Shown piece after piece: positions 24,801-38,381 of a stretch of DNA of 64,000 nt. The stretch is from Dactylonectria macrodidyma (lineage: Eukaryota > Ascomycota > Sordariomycetes > Hypocreales > Nectriaceae), in contig JAGMUV010000057.1 of NCBI GenBank assembly GCA_020744425.1, positions 62,001 through 126,000 on the forward strand. The letters run 5' to 3'. Under the pieces are notes generated by a model. That model was not told the origin of the DNA and did no database searches. It saw only the letters and a program-made list of their open reading frames with translations. Numbering within the stretch: position 1 is the first letter of the stretch; each line of letters begins with the position of its first letter. The position numbers were made by a program, and so were the translations under genes.

Positions 24801-27800
24801 AGAGGCTGGCGGGAGCACCCGAGATGAAGATATCAAAAAGCTCCTGCGACACATCTCATACTTTGGCTACAAACAGGCCATGTCGCAGGAGTCGCGGCTA
24901 GCCATGCGCAGAAAGATCAAAGCGCTCATCATCAGATACGGTATACCGGCGATTTGGTTTACGCTGAACCCTAATGACATTACGAACCCGGTAAAACTAC
25001 GTCTGGCGGCATACCGAAAGGAGGACAAGGCTGCCGCGGAAGCAATCCTGCTTCGGGCCCTTCAGGATAAGTATGAGAGAGTGAAGCTGGCGATAACTGA
25101 CCCCATAAGCTCTGCCATCTTCTTCCACCGCGAAGTAGAGATGTTCTTTGAGCATTACGTCAAGGTTGGGGAGGAATCTGTGTTTGGTCGGATCGGACAG
25201 TATTTCGCCGCTGTCGAGACCAACGAACGCGGTGCTCTTCATGTCCATGGTTTGCTATGGCTCGAGGGGAACTTGGAGCTCGGAAACTTCATCGGTGCTC
25301 ATGGAAACGGGGAGGATGATGAGAGTGCGGCGATGGAACGGGAAGGAATCCTGAAATATGTCGATTCTGTCTTTACCGAGGTATGTGCATCCATATATCC
25401 ACGTAACCAAAGGCCAACGTAGGTCGGAAGCTAAACTATTATCTAGGATCTGGACGAATCTGCTGCCTTTAGCGAGGAGAGCGAGAGTAGGGTAGTTTAC
25501 GACAACATATCCCACCTGATGACCGATGCAGCGCGCTTCTCTGAACAGTTTGACGATGAAGCCCACTTTTGCGCGGGCAGGGTCCAGATGCACGTCCATA
25601 CCGCAACTTGTGTCAAATACTCTCACAACAAGGAGGGGGACAAGAAGCCCACGTGTCGATTCCATGCGCCCTGGAAGCTCTTTACGAAAAGCGAATTTGG
25701 CGCGGATGGCATACTTCGGCTCCAACGCTCACATCCCATGATCAACCGATGGAACAAGTCAATGGCGGTTGGGTTGCGGCACAATCACGACATCTCCTTT
25801 ATCGGAACCCAAAGCAAGACAATGGCGCTGATATACTACTTGACAAACTACGCCACAAAGATCCAAGATCCGATTTGGAAGAGAGTGGCCATAGCAGCAG
25901 AGCTCTTTCCGAGTATCAGCACAACCAGCGCCGTCGGGCTAGGTGCAACAACTGCAAACTACGAAGCCAAGGCAAATATAAACCGCCAGTATCTGATGAG
26001 AATCGCAAACCGAATATTCACCGAGCGGCCATTATCGCAGGTAGAGGTGATTGCGCACTTCCTGGATTACCCAAGTGAGTTCTCGAGTACCAAACAATGG
26101 TCATATGTGAATATGTCAACGATATACTGGGCAATACTCCGACGCTGGCAATATCTCCAGCAATGCAGTAGCACTCTAGGCGACGACGATGATCGACCTA
26201 TCGAGAACATAGGTGGCAATGGCAACGGCAATGATGCGGAAGCCAGCGCGGAGAGGGTCTTGGTGGGAAGCAATGGCAAGAAGCTACCATACATTGAAGC
26301 CTACGACCACCGTGGAGAGGTGCTGCAGACATTATGCTTCTATGAATACGTATCGCTTGTTAAATTACAAAAGAGGATAGATTCGTCTTCCAAGGAGTTG
26401 GTGAAGATAGAATTTGAAAGGAACTGGAAGCCGGGAAGGGACTGGATGCAGGTTCTAAGACCCCCGGGGAAGTATGCAGTGCCATGCATGAACGGCTTTC
26501 TCGATATGGACTTTGATATTGACACAAACGCAGACAGATACCGCAGGTAAGCACAAGCCATGTAACAGTACAGATAAACAAAGAGCATGTACTGATATTA
26601 GTGCCAGAGCTGCAGTACAGCACCTTGCACTCTTCGTACCATGGGAGAAGTTTATTACAGCAGCGTCTGGTGACATCAACGAAATCTGGGAACACTGGAG
26701 ACGGCGACTCCCCAAAAGACTCCAGACTATCGCAGGCAACATCCAGCTCTTGAAGCGATCAGCGGAAGATGCGCGGCGAGATGCAAAGCAGTGGGCGGCT
26801 GCGGGGGATGACGCCGTTTTGGATGATATCGACGCTATGGGGTATGATCTCCAAGATCCTTCAGGCCCAGTAAAAGCATATCGCCCCGACCAGGTTGGCC
26901 AGCTTGGCCGATTGATTGAGACAGTACGAGGTGCTACAGCCCCTAACCAAGTGACCGCTGGCTCGGAGCATCTTTTGCAGATGCTAGATCAGCTCCGCGA
27001 AGTTCAAGCAGATATCACCGACTTTGCGGATGATGTCGAGACTGTCGCTTCCGCAGAGAACCCAGAGCAGTGCCAGCCAACCATGGTAGGCAGGAGCGAG
27101 CTCCCAACGCAACGTCAGCTTAGAGGGATCAAGAGCAAGCAGGATCAAGCTGACAAGGAAATTGTGAAAAGAATCCAAGGCACTGATGGAGCTCAGATTA
27201 CGCAAATCACAGCTGCCGGCGCAGAAGCATCACTGGACCATACCTTCGCGGGCGCGGGAGAAGATATTATAGAAATGTCGGAAACAGACACCCGGAACAC
27301 CCAAAGACCCAGTGCCAGGGTCGCCTTTGGACCGTCGACAACATTCCTCCAAGCCGGTCGGGAGATTGCAAGGAGGTTCACCTTGAACGAGAGGCAGGAA
27401 ATCGCCTTCCTTTTAGTGTGTCGCCATCTCGACACCATCCCGGACGAAGATGACAGCGATGATTTCGGTAGCAGTAATGTCGAGAGCAATGATAACGCAC
27501 AACTATGCGAGTTCCTGGGTGGGGAGGGCGGCACTGGGAAGTCCAGGGTCATCGAGGCGTTGGCGGAATTGTTCGCTAGCAAAGACATATCGCACAGGCT
27601 GCTCATGACGGCGACATCGGGGGCCGCAGCAGCGCGGATCAACGGCGTGACTATTCACTCCGCCTGTGGGCTGCAACCCAACGCATCCGACGGCAATGCC
27701 GACGATGGCAGCACGGTAACCTACGTGGACGGTGATGCCCGAAGAAGATGGAGCGAAAAGTGGCTGCTCATCATTGACGAGGTGAGCATGCTGGGCCTCC

Positions 27801-29032
27801 AGACGCTCTCCGACATCAACAAGCGACTTTGCGCCTCCCGGGGATCGAATCAAGATTTTGGCGGCATCCCAGTGGTGCTACTATCAGGAGATTTCCACCA
27901 GTTCCGCCCAGTGCAAAACAAGTCGCTATTGACGCCATGGTCCGCCCTCAGGATTGCGGACGAAATGAGGGCGCACGCACTCTGGGCTCGATTTACCACC
28001 GTCGTTATGCTCACCGAACAGGTGCGCGCAGCGGGGGACCCGGAGCTGCAGCGGCTGCTGACTCGGATCCGGCAGGGGCAGCAAGACGAGTCCGACATGG
28101 AGCTTCTTAATAGCCGGTGCTTTCAGGAAGGCCGAGCCATACCATGGGGCAAGGGCATCACAGCAGTCACACCCCTCAACAGCACCAGATGGTGCCTGAA
28201 CATGGATGCAGTCTTGGCCTTCCAGAGGCACCACCAGAAGCCAGTCCGGATATTTCTACCCCAGCACCGTTGGGGTAAACCCAATACGTTGCCGGTAACG
28301 GAGGAAGAAGCCACGCTCATGGCCAGCGTCGGGGATGACAGCAAGATCTGTGTGCCGGCCACGTTCATGTTCGTGCCTGGCATGCCGGTGGTAGTGACGA
28401 AGAATATAAACCCAGGCCTCAAGCTCGTGAACGGGGCCAAGTACAAAGCACTGGAAGTTATACCAGACGCCAAGAGATTCCCAGGGTATCAACTCGCCCC
28501 GAACATTATCCTCCACTTTGGACCACCTGCCGGCATTATCCTGTTATCCGAGTCAACGAAGAAGTTCAAATTTGATGACATGCCACCCGGGACGATCCTG
28601 CTTATTCCAACAAGTGCCCAAATACCCATCGAGAAGAAGAAGAGGGCCAAGAGGAGGCCTTGGCAGAGGCACGAAGTGAGCCGTCGAGGACTTCCCTGCA
28701 CTGCAGCGTTCGCATGCACCGATTACAAAATCCAAGGCGAAACCCTCCTGGAGATTGCGCTGGAGCTGCGAGGAACCGGAACAAAGCTGAATACGACAAC
28801 TGGACAACTCGAGGCAGGAAAGTGCGATCCATACAGCCTATATGTGCAACTATCGCGGTGCACATCACTTGATGGTATTATGTTGCTGTCAAAGGCACGG
28901 GTGCAGGACATAGTCGGGAATAAAATACCACAGGAAATGTTTGATGGCGAAGCTAGGCTGGAACAGTTGTGCGAGAGGACAGTAAATGAGGCCCGATTAT
29001 CGTTATTATCATATCCATCTGCACAATACTAG
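21898..29032 (+). pseudogene. Rep-helicase (Helitron-like_N + PIF1 helicase), copy L; catalytic core open, N-terminus with stops
   Basis: Rolling-circle transposase of the Helitron type. The N-terminal about 380 codons include two tandem AT-hook units (RGRPRGS; RGKPRTF), but stops interrupt them at 22225, 22270, 22411 and 23044. From 23047 the frame is open: KRKAD/NKRQNRRR nuclear signal, a Cys-rich putative zinc finger (CMICYQ...CPDC...CDNC), the HUH motif (HVHGLLWL, His codons at 25240 and 25246), and the two-tyrosine motif (YYLTNYATK, about 25834-25851). A PIF1/RecD-type helicase follows: Walker A GGEGGTGKS (27519-27545), Walker B LLIIDEVSM, GDFHQFRP, and motif VI YVQLSRC. Introns: 25381-25446 (GTATGT...TAG) and 26547-26601 (GTAAGC...TAG). 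An internal start near 22480 or 23173 might still give a core protein. Copy R is homologous throughout. Confidence 0.85.
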
Positions 29033-29111
29033 ATCCAAATCAACTTGATACATTACATACACCTAACTTAAGCACAAGAGAAAATCTCATAAAATAGAAA
29101 GACGAGAGCAA

Positions 29112-29131
29112 TGCCTTTCGGTACGAAAGGT
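29112..29131. terminator. 3'-terminal hairpin of element R
   Basis: TGCCTTTCGGTACGAAAGG forms a stem CCTTTCG/CGAAAGG with loop GTA, ending 1-2 bases from the element border. Helitrons carry such a hairpin near the 3' end, where it is thought to stop rolling-circle copying. It is a transposition terminator, not a transcription terminator. Confidence 0.6.
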
Positions 29132-29295
29132 CTTCTTAAGCTCTGGGTTTTCCAACCCCAAAATTTGGCCCCCCCCCTGGCAAGATTTCCCGATTCGGAA
29201 GCGCAACTGCACCTCCTGTTGGTCCGGATTAACCCCATCCGAATGCCCCCAGAGGTGCCAATCTTCTCTTTTTTGGAGGGTTTCTTGTTAAGAGA

Positions 29296-29323
29296 CACGT
29301 GAAATGCACGTGAAATGCACGTG
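29296..29323. promoter_or_regulatory. Array of three CACGTG E-boxes at 11-bp spacing (element R tail)
   Basis: CACGTG at 29296, 29307 and 29318 with AAATG spacers, at the same place relative to the hairpin as the four-box array in M. Confidence 0.5.
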
Positions 29324-29331
29324 AAATGTAC

Positions 29332-29920
29332 TCAGCATGCTCAGGCCAATTTCCAAGAGAAGTTTAGCGTCACAAGAGAAGTTTAGCGTCATTGGGATTT
29401 GGTCACGTTATTAGTGGGGCTCCTCATTTGCTGACAGGGAACACTTCCTATTCCGCTGCGCAAAATGGACCGCGCAACGGGAAGGCATGTTGCGATGCTC
29501 ACAGACAAAGATGGGAAACCTATCATACTTCCTGGGAGGAAAGGCGGCGTCTGACGGTGACAAATGCGCGCCAGATATGCGGGCAGTTCGGGCGACGATC
29601 AAATTTGCCATTGCAACGGGGAGGCTTGACATGGACCAGAGGCCTCAGGCACACTAACTATTCAGATTGAATCCTACTAACATCATACAGTCTCATTTTG
29701 GCAGACCGTGCTTCAGCTGCTGAGGATAGGATGCTGAACACTGGAAGAAATTGGCCTTCAAGCAGGCCTGTCACTGCATATACATCAGATTGGACCAATC
29801 AGTAAAGTGAAATTGTGGGGCTTCGGGCGATTATGGAAGAACCGTATGAAACGAAAATAGCTTGGCGCAAAGGCCGTCTGGGGTGTCCCCCCGGGCGAAA
29901 TAAAATCCATCCATCCATTC
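29332..29920. repeat. Insertion of unknown repeat in the tail of R
   Basis: This block is missing from the corresponding tail of M. It contains a 19-bp direct repeat (CAAGAGAAGTTTAGCGTCA, twice at about 29354-29390), a stretch GATAGGATGCTGAACACTGG also found in diverged form at about 52318 and 55837, and ends in (ATCC)n. It may be a SINE/LINE-like fragment; no coding motif was recognised. Confidence 0.4.
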
Positions 29921-30042
29921 TTGTCCTTATATACATTTTATGAGATTCTCTCTTATGCTCTGATTATATATATATTGGTTTTCTATCCTTCTACCTACTT
30001 CTATTTATATATAAGAAACCTATTATCTAAATTACATTACTG

Positions 30043-33000
30043 CTAGTATTGTGCAGATGGATATGACAATAACGATAATCGGGCCTCATTTACTGTCCTC
30101 TCGCACAACTGTTCCAGCCTAGCCTCGCCATCAAACATTTCCTGTGGTATTTTATTCCCGACTATGTCCTGCACCCGTGCCTTTGACAGCAACATAATAC
30201 CATCCAGCGATTTGCACCGCGATAGCTGCACATACAGGCTGTACGGATCGCACTTTCCCGGCTCCAGTTGTCCAGTTGTCGTATTCAGCTTTGTTCCGGT
30301 TCCTCGCAGCTCCAGCGCAATCTGGAGGAGGGTTTCGCCTTGGATTTTGTAGTCGGTGCATGCGAACGCTGCAGTGCAGGGAAGTCCTCGGCGGCTCACT
30401 TCGTGCCTCTGCCAAGGCCTCTTCTTGGCCCTCTTCTTCTTCTCAATGGGTATTTGGGCACTTGTTGGAGTAAGCAGGACCGTGCCTGGTAGCAGGTCAT
30501 CAAACTTGAACTTCTTGGTTGACTCGGATAACAGGATAATGCCGGCAGGTGGTCCAAAGTGGAGGATAATGTTCGGGGCGAGTTGATAGCCTGGGAATCT
30601 CTTGGCGTCTGGTATAACTTCCAGTGCTTTGTACTTGGCCCCGTTTACGAGCTTGAGGCCTGGGTTTATATTCTTCGTCACTACCACCGGCATGCCAGGC
30701 ACGAACATGAACGTGGCCGGCACACAGATCTCGCTGTCATCTCCGACGCTGGCCATGAGCGTAGCTTCTTCCTCCGTTACCGGCAATGTATTGGGTTTAC
30801 CCCAACGGTGCTGGGGTAGAAATATCCGGACTGGCTTCTGGTGGTGCCTCTGGAAGGCCAAGACCGCATCCATGTTCAGGCACCATCTGGTGCTGTTGAG
30901 GGGTGTGACTGCTGTGATGCCCTTGCCCCATGGTATGGCTCGGCCTTCCTGAAAGCACCGGCTATTAAGAAGCTCCATGTCGGACTCGTCTTGCTGCCCC
31001 TGCCGGATCCGAGTCAGCAGCCGCTGCAGCTCCGGGTCCCCCGCTGCGCGCACCTGTTCGGTGAGCATAACGACGGTGGTAAATCGAGCCCAGAGTGCGT
31101 GCGCCCTCATTTCGTCCGCAATCCTGAGGGCGGACCATGGCGTCAATAGCGACTTGTTTTGCACTGGGCGGAACTGGTGGAAATCTCCTGATAGTAGCAC
31201 CACTGGGATGCCGCCAAAATCTTGATTCGATCCCCGGGAGGCGCAAAGTCGCTTGTTGATGTCGGAGAGCGTCTGGAGGCCCAGCATGCTCACCTCGTCA
31301 ATGATGAGCAGCCACTTTCCTCTCCATCTTCTTCGAGCATCACCGTCCACGTAGGTTACCGTGCTGCCATCGTCGGCATTGCTACCGGATGCGTTGGGTT
31401 GCATCCCACAGGCGGAGTGAATAGTCACGCCGTTGATCCGCGCTGCTGCGGCCCCCGATGTCGCCGTCATAAGCAGCCTGTGTGATATGCCTTTGCTGGC
31501 GAACAATTTCGCCAACGCCTCGATGACCCTGGATTTCCCGGTGCCGCCCTCTCCACCTAGGAACTCACACAGTTGTGCATTATGATTGTTCTCGGCATTG
31601 TTGCTATTGACGTTATCGCTGTCATCTTCGTCCGGGATGGTATCGAGATGGCGACACACTAAAAGGAAGGCAATTTCCTGCCGCTCGTTCAACGTGAACT
31701 TCCTTGCAATCTCCCGACCGGCTTGGAGGAATGTTGTCGACGGTCCAAAGGCGACCCTGGCACTGGGTCTCTGAGTGTTTCGGGTGTCTGTTTCCGACAT
31801 TTCTATAATATCTTCTCCCGCGCCCGCGAAGGTATGGTTCAGTGATGCTTCTGCGCCGGCAGCTGTGTTCTGCGTGATCTGAACTCCATCAGAGCCTTGG
31901 ATTCTTTTCACAATTTCCTTGTCAGCTTGATCCTGCTTGCTCTTGATTCCTCTAAGCTGACGTTGCGTTGGGAGCTCGCTCTTGGCTACCATGGCTGGCT
32001 GGTACTGCTCTGGGTTCTCTGCGGAAGCGACAGTCTCGACGTCATCCGCAAACTCGGTGATATCTGCTTGGGCTTCGCGGAGCTGATTTAGCATCTGCAA
32101 AAGATGCTCCGAACCAGCGGTCACCTGGTTAGGGGCTGTAGCACCTCGTACTGTCTCAATCAATCGGCCAAGCTGGCCAAGCTGGTCTGGGCGATATGCT
32201 TTTACTGGGCCTGTAGGATCTTGGAGATCATACCCCATAGCGTCGATATCATCCAAAAAGGCGTCGTCCCCCGCAGCCGCCCACTGCTTTGCATCTCGCC
32301 GCGCATCTTCCGCTGATCGCTTCAAGAACTGGATGTTGCCTGCGATAGTCTGGAGTCTTTTGGGGAGTCGCCGTCTCCAGTGCTCCCAGATGTCGTTGAT
32401 GTCACCAGACGCTGCTGTAATAAACTTCTCCCATGGTACGAAGAGTGCAAGGTGCTGTGCTGCAGCTCTAGTACTAATATCAGTACATGCTCTTTGTTTA
32501 TCTGTACTATTAAATGGCTTGTGCTTACCGGCGGTATTTGTCTGTGTTTGAATCAATATCAAAGTCCATATCGAGAAAGCCGTTAATGCACGGCACGGCA
32601 TACTTCCCCGGAGGTCTTAGAACTTGCACCCAGTCCCTTCCCGGCTTCCAGTCCCTTTCAAATTCTATCTTCACCAACTCCTTGGAAGATGAATATATCC
32701 TCTTTTGTAATGTAACAAGCGACATGTAGTCATAGAAGCATAATGTCTGCAGCACCTCTCCACGGTGGTGGTAGGCTTCAATGTATGGTAGCTTCTTGCC
32801 ATCGCTTCCCACCAAGACCCTCTCCGCGCTGGCTTCCGCGTCGTTGCCGTTGCCATTGCCACCTATGTTCTCGACAGGTCGATCATCGTCGTCGCCTAAA
32901 GTGCTACTGCATTGCTGGAGATGCGGCCAGCGTCGGAGTATTGCCCAGTATATCGTTGTCATATTCACATATGACCATTGTTTAGTACTCGAGAACTCAC

Positions 33001-36000
33001 TTGGGTAACCTAGGAAGTGCGCAATCACCTCCACCTGCGATAATGGCCGCTCAGTGAATATTCGGTTTGCGATTCTCATCAGATACTGGCGATTTATATT
33101 TGCCTTGGCTTCGTAGTTTGCAGTTGTTGCACCTAGCCCGACGGCGCTGGTTGTGCTGATACTCGGAAAGAGCTCTGCTGCTATGGCCACTCTCTTCCAG
33201 ATCGGATCTTGGATTTTCGTGGCGTAGTTTGTCAAGTAGTATATCAGCGCCATTGTCTTGCTTTGGGTTCCGATGAAGGAGATGTCGTGATTGTGCCGCA
33301 GCCCAACCGCCATTGGCTTGTTCCATCGGTTGATCATGGGATGTGAGCGTTGGAGCCGAAGTATACCATCCGCGCCGAATTCGCTTTTCGTAAAGAGCTT
33401 CCAAGGCGCATGGAATCGGCACGTGGGCTTCTTCCCTCCCTCCTTGATGTGAGAGTATTTGACACAAGTTGCAGTGTGGACATGCATCTGGACCCTGCCC
33501 GCGCAAAAGTGGGCTTCATCGTCAAACTGTTCAGAGAAGCGCCCTGCATCGGTCATCAGGTAGGATATGTTGTCGTATACCACCCTAGTCTCGCTCTCCT
33601 CGCTAAAGGCAGCAGATTCATCCAGGTCCTGGATCATAGTTCAGCTTCCGACCCCACATTGGCTTTCGGTCATATCAGTAAATGAATGTACGTACCTCAG
33701 TGAAGACAGAATCGACAAATTTCAGGATTCCTTCCCGTTCCATCGCCGCACTCTCATCATCCTCCCCGTTTCCATGAGCACCGATGAAGTTTCCGAGCTC
33801 CAAGTTCCCTTCGAGCCATAGCAAACCATGGACATGAAGAGCACCGCGTTCGTTGGTCTCGACAGCGGCGAAATACTGTCCAATCTGACCAAACACGGAT
33901 TCCTCCCCAACCTTGACGTAATGCTCGAAGAACATGTCCACTTCGCGGTGGAAGAAAATGGCAGAGCTTATGGGGTCAGTTATTGCCAGCTTCACCCTCT
34001 CATACCTATCCTGAAGGGCCCGAAGCAGGGTTGCTTCTGCGGCATGACTGTCCTCCTTTCGGTATGCTGCCAGACGTAGTTTTACCGGGTTCGTGATATC
34101 ATTGGGGTTCAGCGTAAACCAAATTGCCGGTATACCGTATCTAATGATCAATGATTTGATCTTTCTGCGCATGGTCAGCCGCGACTCCTGCGACATAGCC
34201 TGCTTGTAGCCAAAATATGAGATGTATCGTAGGAGCTTTTTGATATCTTCATCTTGGGTACTCCCTCCAGCCTCTAATTCCTTTTGCACTTCTGCCAACC
34301 TCTCAAGCGTTAACGACTGGATGATTCTCTCAACCTCGGGGAAGTCGTTCCGTCGCACGCTCACCATACTTACTCCTCTATTCCTAGACCGAATCTCTAT
34401 GTTGAATACTAGGAATGAAAACGCCGGATGATTGGCAAAGTGACCACCATGTCGTTGCAGCACTTTCTTCATCCATGCGTGAAGTCCGAGATTACGTGTT
34501 GGCGAAGTCGCATCCTCTCCACCTTCTCCACCCTCTCCACCCTCTCCAATACTGTATCTATCACGGATATGCCCTGTAAGCTGGACACTGTTCTTCCACA
34601 GTTCTGATTCCATCTCTTCCTTACACGGTGGCCCACCGAAGCCGAACGGGAATAGTATTGGAAATGCTTTTGCAAGATACCAGACATCATTGATATCTGC
34701 AAACTCATTGCCTCTTGAAATGTGAATGTACGGCTGAAGGTGCGAATCCTGCGCGCTCCCAATCCGCTGGTTGGGCAGCTGTGTTTGCGCATTTGTGTGT
34801 CTACTGCTGATTGTATCAATAGCGAGTTGCAGTTTATCGGCATCGGTTGCTCGTAGTGCTGTATCCAGTGGAAACATACCAGATGCAAGTATCTCATCAA
34901 GAAAGCTTCCCATTCCCTCATACTCGAGCTCCTCTCGACTGCGCTCATCATAGAGCTGCTCATCCTCGTCGTAACTTACATCATTCTCATCATACGCTCT
35001 GCCTAGCCCGTCCACAATCTGTTCGAGTGACTGGGGCCCAGCGTCATCCATTCCACGTTCTGCTGGGGGCACAATGTGCGCTGTTCGCGTTTCTTCCCAT
35101 GCCGATGGTTCATCTCTCTCTATCCTGTCATAGATCTGGCTCGGAACCCCGTGCGCCGGCTCTCCCCAACTATCCAACTCGGCTTTGTCGATTTGGATAT
35201 GCTGATAGTGGGGGTTAAATTCTTTTAGCCAAAGCAACGCCCGTTCCACAGCGCCTCGCCGGACTGAGAGCAACTTGGATAGATCGCTGGGGGCTGGTCT
35301 CTGCGGCCCATGCCAGGATATATGGATGTCCTCCAAAGATTGTAGAAGCGGATGTGGTAGTACTGTGGTAACCAAGTCTTGAACATTGTTCGGAAACACA
35401 GTTATGTGACCCTTTACATAGTGTGCATATGCCGTACTCTGTTTGGTGCTTTTCATGACTTTGATTCTTGCAACGAAGCCGAAATGGGTGTTGATTGCGA
35501 TCAGCTTCTCCTCAACTAATGTCAAGTCTCTGAGAGCATCCGGGTACATGTGCTCGCAACCAAGTGCTTAATGCAAGTTCCCGCCCCGCGCCATATTACA
35601 TTCGCGGATCTTCATTGCACAGTTTTCGCAGCTCGGTATAGCCTTGCTAACAGGAAAGCAATCTGGACATGAATACGTGCGGCAACTATTCATCGCTGCG
35701 CTATTTGTCCATTCTTCCCAGCTAAGCTCTTTTATCTCCATTGTGCTGATCTTCTGATAGCATATCATGCATGTGTGTATGGGTAGGGTGTCTATGTTAT
35801 GAAATGCTTTATAAAAGTCCATGACTGTAAAGATATTCCTCTCACGGGGGACCGGCTTACGCTAATTCTTTGTGTAGGATATTCTCTCCTTCTCTGTAAA
35901 TTCATCTTCCAGATGCTTAATAGCTCTCTTGAATGCCTGAGTTTGCTCTTCAAGGTTGCTATTCTCAACCCGTCTTCGATTTTGCCTTTTGTTTTGTTCT

Positions 36001-36929
36001 TGTCCGAGTTGATCAGCCTTGCGTTTTGCACCAACTTCTTGTCAGCAATCTTGAAACCTAAGTCTTACCATACATCCACGTCGATCCAGTTTATCCTCTG
36101 CAGGTTTTAGTTGCTGTGCTTATTAGGACCTCCTTTTCTGACGTCGTGGAGCATTAGATGGCAACTGGGAACTGGCTGGGGGAGTCCCAACAGCAACCAG
36201 TGGTCTTTGCTGTTAGGTTTGTATCCTTTGCCGCCAGTTTCTTTCCCAGGCATCTTTCCGTCTTAATGCACGAGAAGTTCGCGGTTTGCCTCTTGATCTT
36301 GGAGGCGCCTGTATTGGTGTCGTACTCCTTGGCGACGGTTGACTCATCCAGCTTTCAGGTCCCTGTATTTGAGTATTGAGGGTGTCGACTTGGTATGCAC
36401 TTGGCTGATGTTCCTGCACCCGGTTTCCTTCTCGAACATCTCTCCGCCTTGGTGCACGAGAACCTCGCGGTCTGCCTCTTTTCCTTGGAGGCACTTGTGT
36501 CGGCGTCGTGCTCCCTGGTGGTGGCCGGCTCATCCAGTTTCCTGCCGCCTGTGTTTGCGCATTGGCATTGTCGATTTGATTTACACTTGATTGGTATTGT
36601 TAGTGATTACCAGGTTTGCTTGGTTAGCCCGTTGATTGTGCTCCCTCCAGTGCCGGGTCTATAGGTACGGGTTCTGGAATATCACTAAGTGTACTCAGTT
36701 GGACAGTAGGGAGAGACCTCCTTAATGCCGGGCCCACAGGCTGGACACCCGGAATATGACTGGGTGTGCCTGGTTGGACAGTAGAATGTGATTCTCTTGG
36801 TGTTGCGTTTGTATTCGAGTTTCCCGCACTAAAGATATCATTATGCGTCTTCAGCCCGAGACTGCTGACTGTGCTGCTAAGCGTTCGACTACGCAACCTT
36901 TCAAATAGAGCAGATAATGACGAATCCAT
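30043..36929 (-). pseudogene. Rep-helicase, copy R, broken
   Basis: Homologue of the copy at 21898-29032, on the other strand, with the same domain order. N-terminal AT-hooks (RGRPRGS, RGKPRTS; about 36213-36533), Cys-rich finger, HUH (HVHGLLWL), two-tyrosine motif (YYLTNYATK) and PIF1 helicase (GGEGGTGKS, DEVSM, GDFHQ, YVQLSRC) are all visible. It is inactivated by TAG at 35864-35862 (a TGG in L), TAA at 35570-35568 (a CAA in L), a TGA near 36044 and a TAA shared with L near the start. The helicase part and its intron sites stay open. Encoded by element R. Confidence 0.85.
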
Positions 36930-38381
36930 TATAAGACAGTGTATGTCGTGTATTCTTAGAGTGCGTAATTATATGTATTAAGCTAAATAGTGTTATAAAT
37001 ATGAATAATAAAGGTTAATACTATTTATAATGCTGTTTTATAATTAGTACATTCTAGAGCAGAGTTCGATTCTCTTACACTAACCTGTCCTACTCTGCTC
37101 TTAATCTGATTCTATTCTAATACTCTTATATTATCTTCATCTTTATTATACCTATTAAACTATATAATAATATTAACTATCGTCATTATCTTAACCCACT
37201 TACTAATAAATAATAGGTCTATCTTACTATAGTCTTCTTTACTCTTCTAATTTCATCCCAATATTAGACTTAATTATTCATCCTATTATTAACTCAGAGC
37301 ATTATCACGCCAGCATACCAATAGAGCATCATATTCCTCCACCTTCTTACTTTCGTAATGATTAACTTCGTGCTTGATTATTCATCCCCATCATCAACTC
37401 GGAGCATCATCACGCCGGCATACCAATAGAGCATCATATTCCTCCACCCTCTTCCTTTCGTGATGATTAACTTCGTGCTTGATTATTCATCCCCATCATC
37501 AACTCGGAGCATCATCACGCCGGCATACCAATAGAGCATCATATTCCTCCACCCTCTTCCTTTTATAATGATTAACTTCGTGCTTGATTATTTATCCTGT
37601 CATCAACTCGGAGCATCATCACGCCGGTATACCAGTAGAGCATCATACTCCCCCACCCTCTTATTCATATAGTCGCTACAGTATTGATATACCAATAGAT
37701 TAAAATATCCCTTCACCCTCTTTCGTTATAATAGTAATAGCGATAGACACTCATGTGATTGACATAATACACACTACGTTAATCCATCTACCTATCATAG
37801 TGCTCGGCTCTCATACTTGTTTTTTTTTCCCTACGCGTTAATATCTTAGTCAATTCTTCGTAATCGTGGAAAAAGCAATTCTATTCAATAGCTACATTGA
37901 TTGATCACTTCCGCTGTGCAAGTATCCACTTGGCAGGGATCAAGGCTCTTAACTTAACATGCTTTACGACGATCGGCAACATGTGCTGACGTTTTAGCCA
38001 ATCCTTTGTACTCACGGAAAAAGCAAATCTATTCACTATCTACATTGATTGATCAATTCAATTATGCGAGTATCCACATCGGCAGGGATGGTAGCTTTTG
38101 GCTAAAAATGCTGGATGGAGATCGGCGATGCCACATCCTCTCTGCGCTATGAAATACAGTATCTTCAGTGAGTGGTATCAATTTGTGCATTATATATAAT
38201 ACAATTTAATCAATTATAAATATCAGATGTGTTTCTCCTTTATTTTATACATTTGCATGCTAATCTTACAGGCTTATCTTACAATTACTCTCTCTCTCTC
38301 TCTCTCTCATTCTTACACACAGAGTTATAATCTTAACTGCTCTCCCATTTTTTATTAAAACATTTGCCAATTTAATATATC
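36930..38381. other. Divergent intergenic region of element R
   Basis: Counterpart of 20540-21897, but clearly more AT-rich, with many C/G positions of L read as T/A. It includes the minisatellite and (TC)n tract. No gene seen; it carries the promoters of both Helitron genes. Confidence 0.6.
37290..37680. repeat. Minisatellite, about 105-bp unit, four copies (element R)
   Basis: Reverse complement of the L array. Units share CTCCACCCTCTTCCTTTCG and CATCACGCCGGCATACCAA; one pair starts at 37441 and 37546, a 105-bp period. Confidence 0.85.

Larger units (their letters stand above)
18405..29111 (+). mobile_element. Helitron-like element L (10.7 kb, 3' end cut off)
   Basis: Begins CAGGGGAAGGCGCACG at 18405, the same terminus as element R (reverse strand, 41066). 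It carries the accessory gene (19016-20539, minus) and the Rep-helicase gene (21898-29032, plus), separated by a region with a (GA)n tract and a 106-bp tandem repeat. After the helicase stop it keeps about 75 bp of tail (to GAGCAA at 29111), and then element R begins. The missing end (E-boxes, C-rich block, hairpin) is known from M and R. Copies L and R are near-identical over the genes, so the transposition events are fairly recent. Confidence 0.8.

Noticed and set aside
27193..28911. Long minus-strand frames across the helicase region
   Set aside because: Antisense shadows of the Rep-helicase; the same shadows appear in copy R, as expected from similarity of the sense strand.
29029..29034. 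Canonical Helitron 3' end at CTAG after the helicase stop
   Set aside because: L and R diverge right after it, which first looked like an end. But L continues with a block that M shares, and the hairpin end at 29112/17922 matches the empty-site junction.
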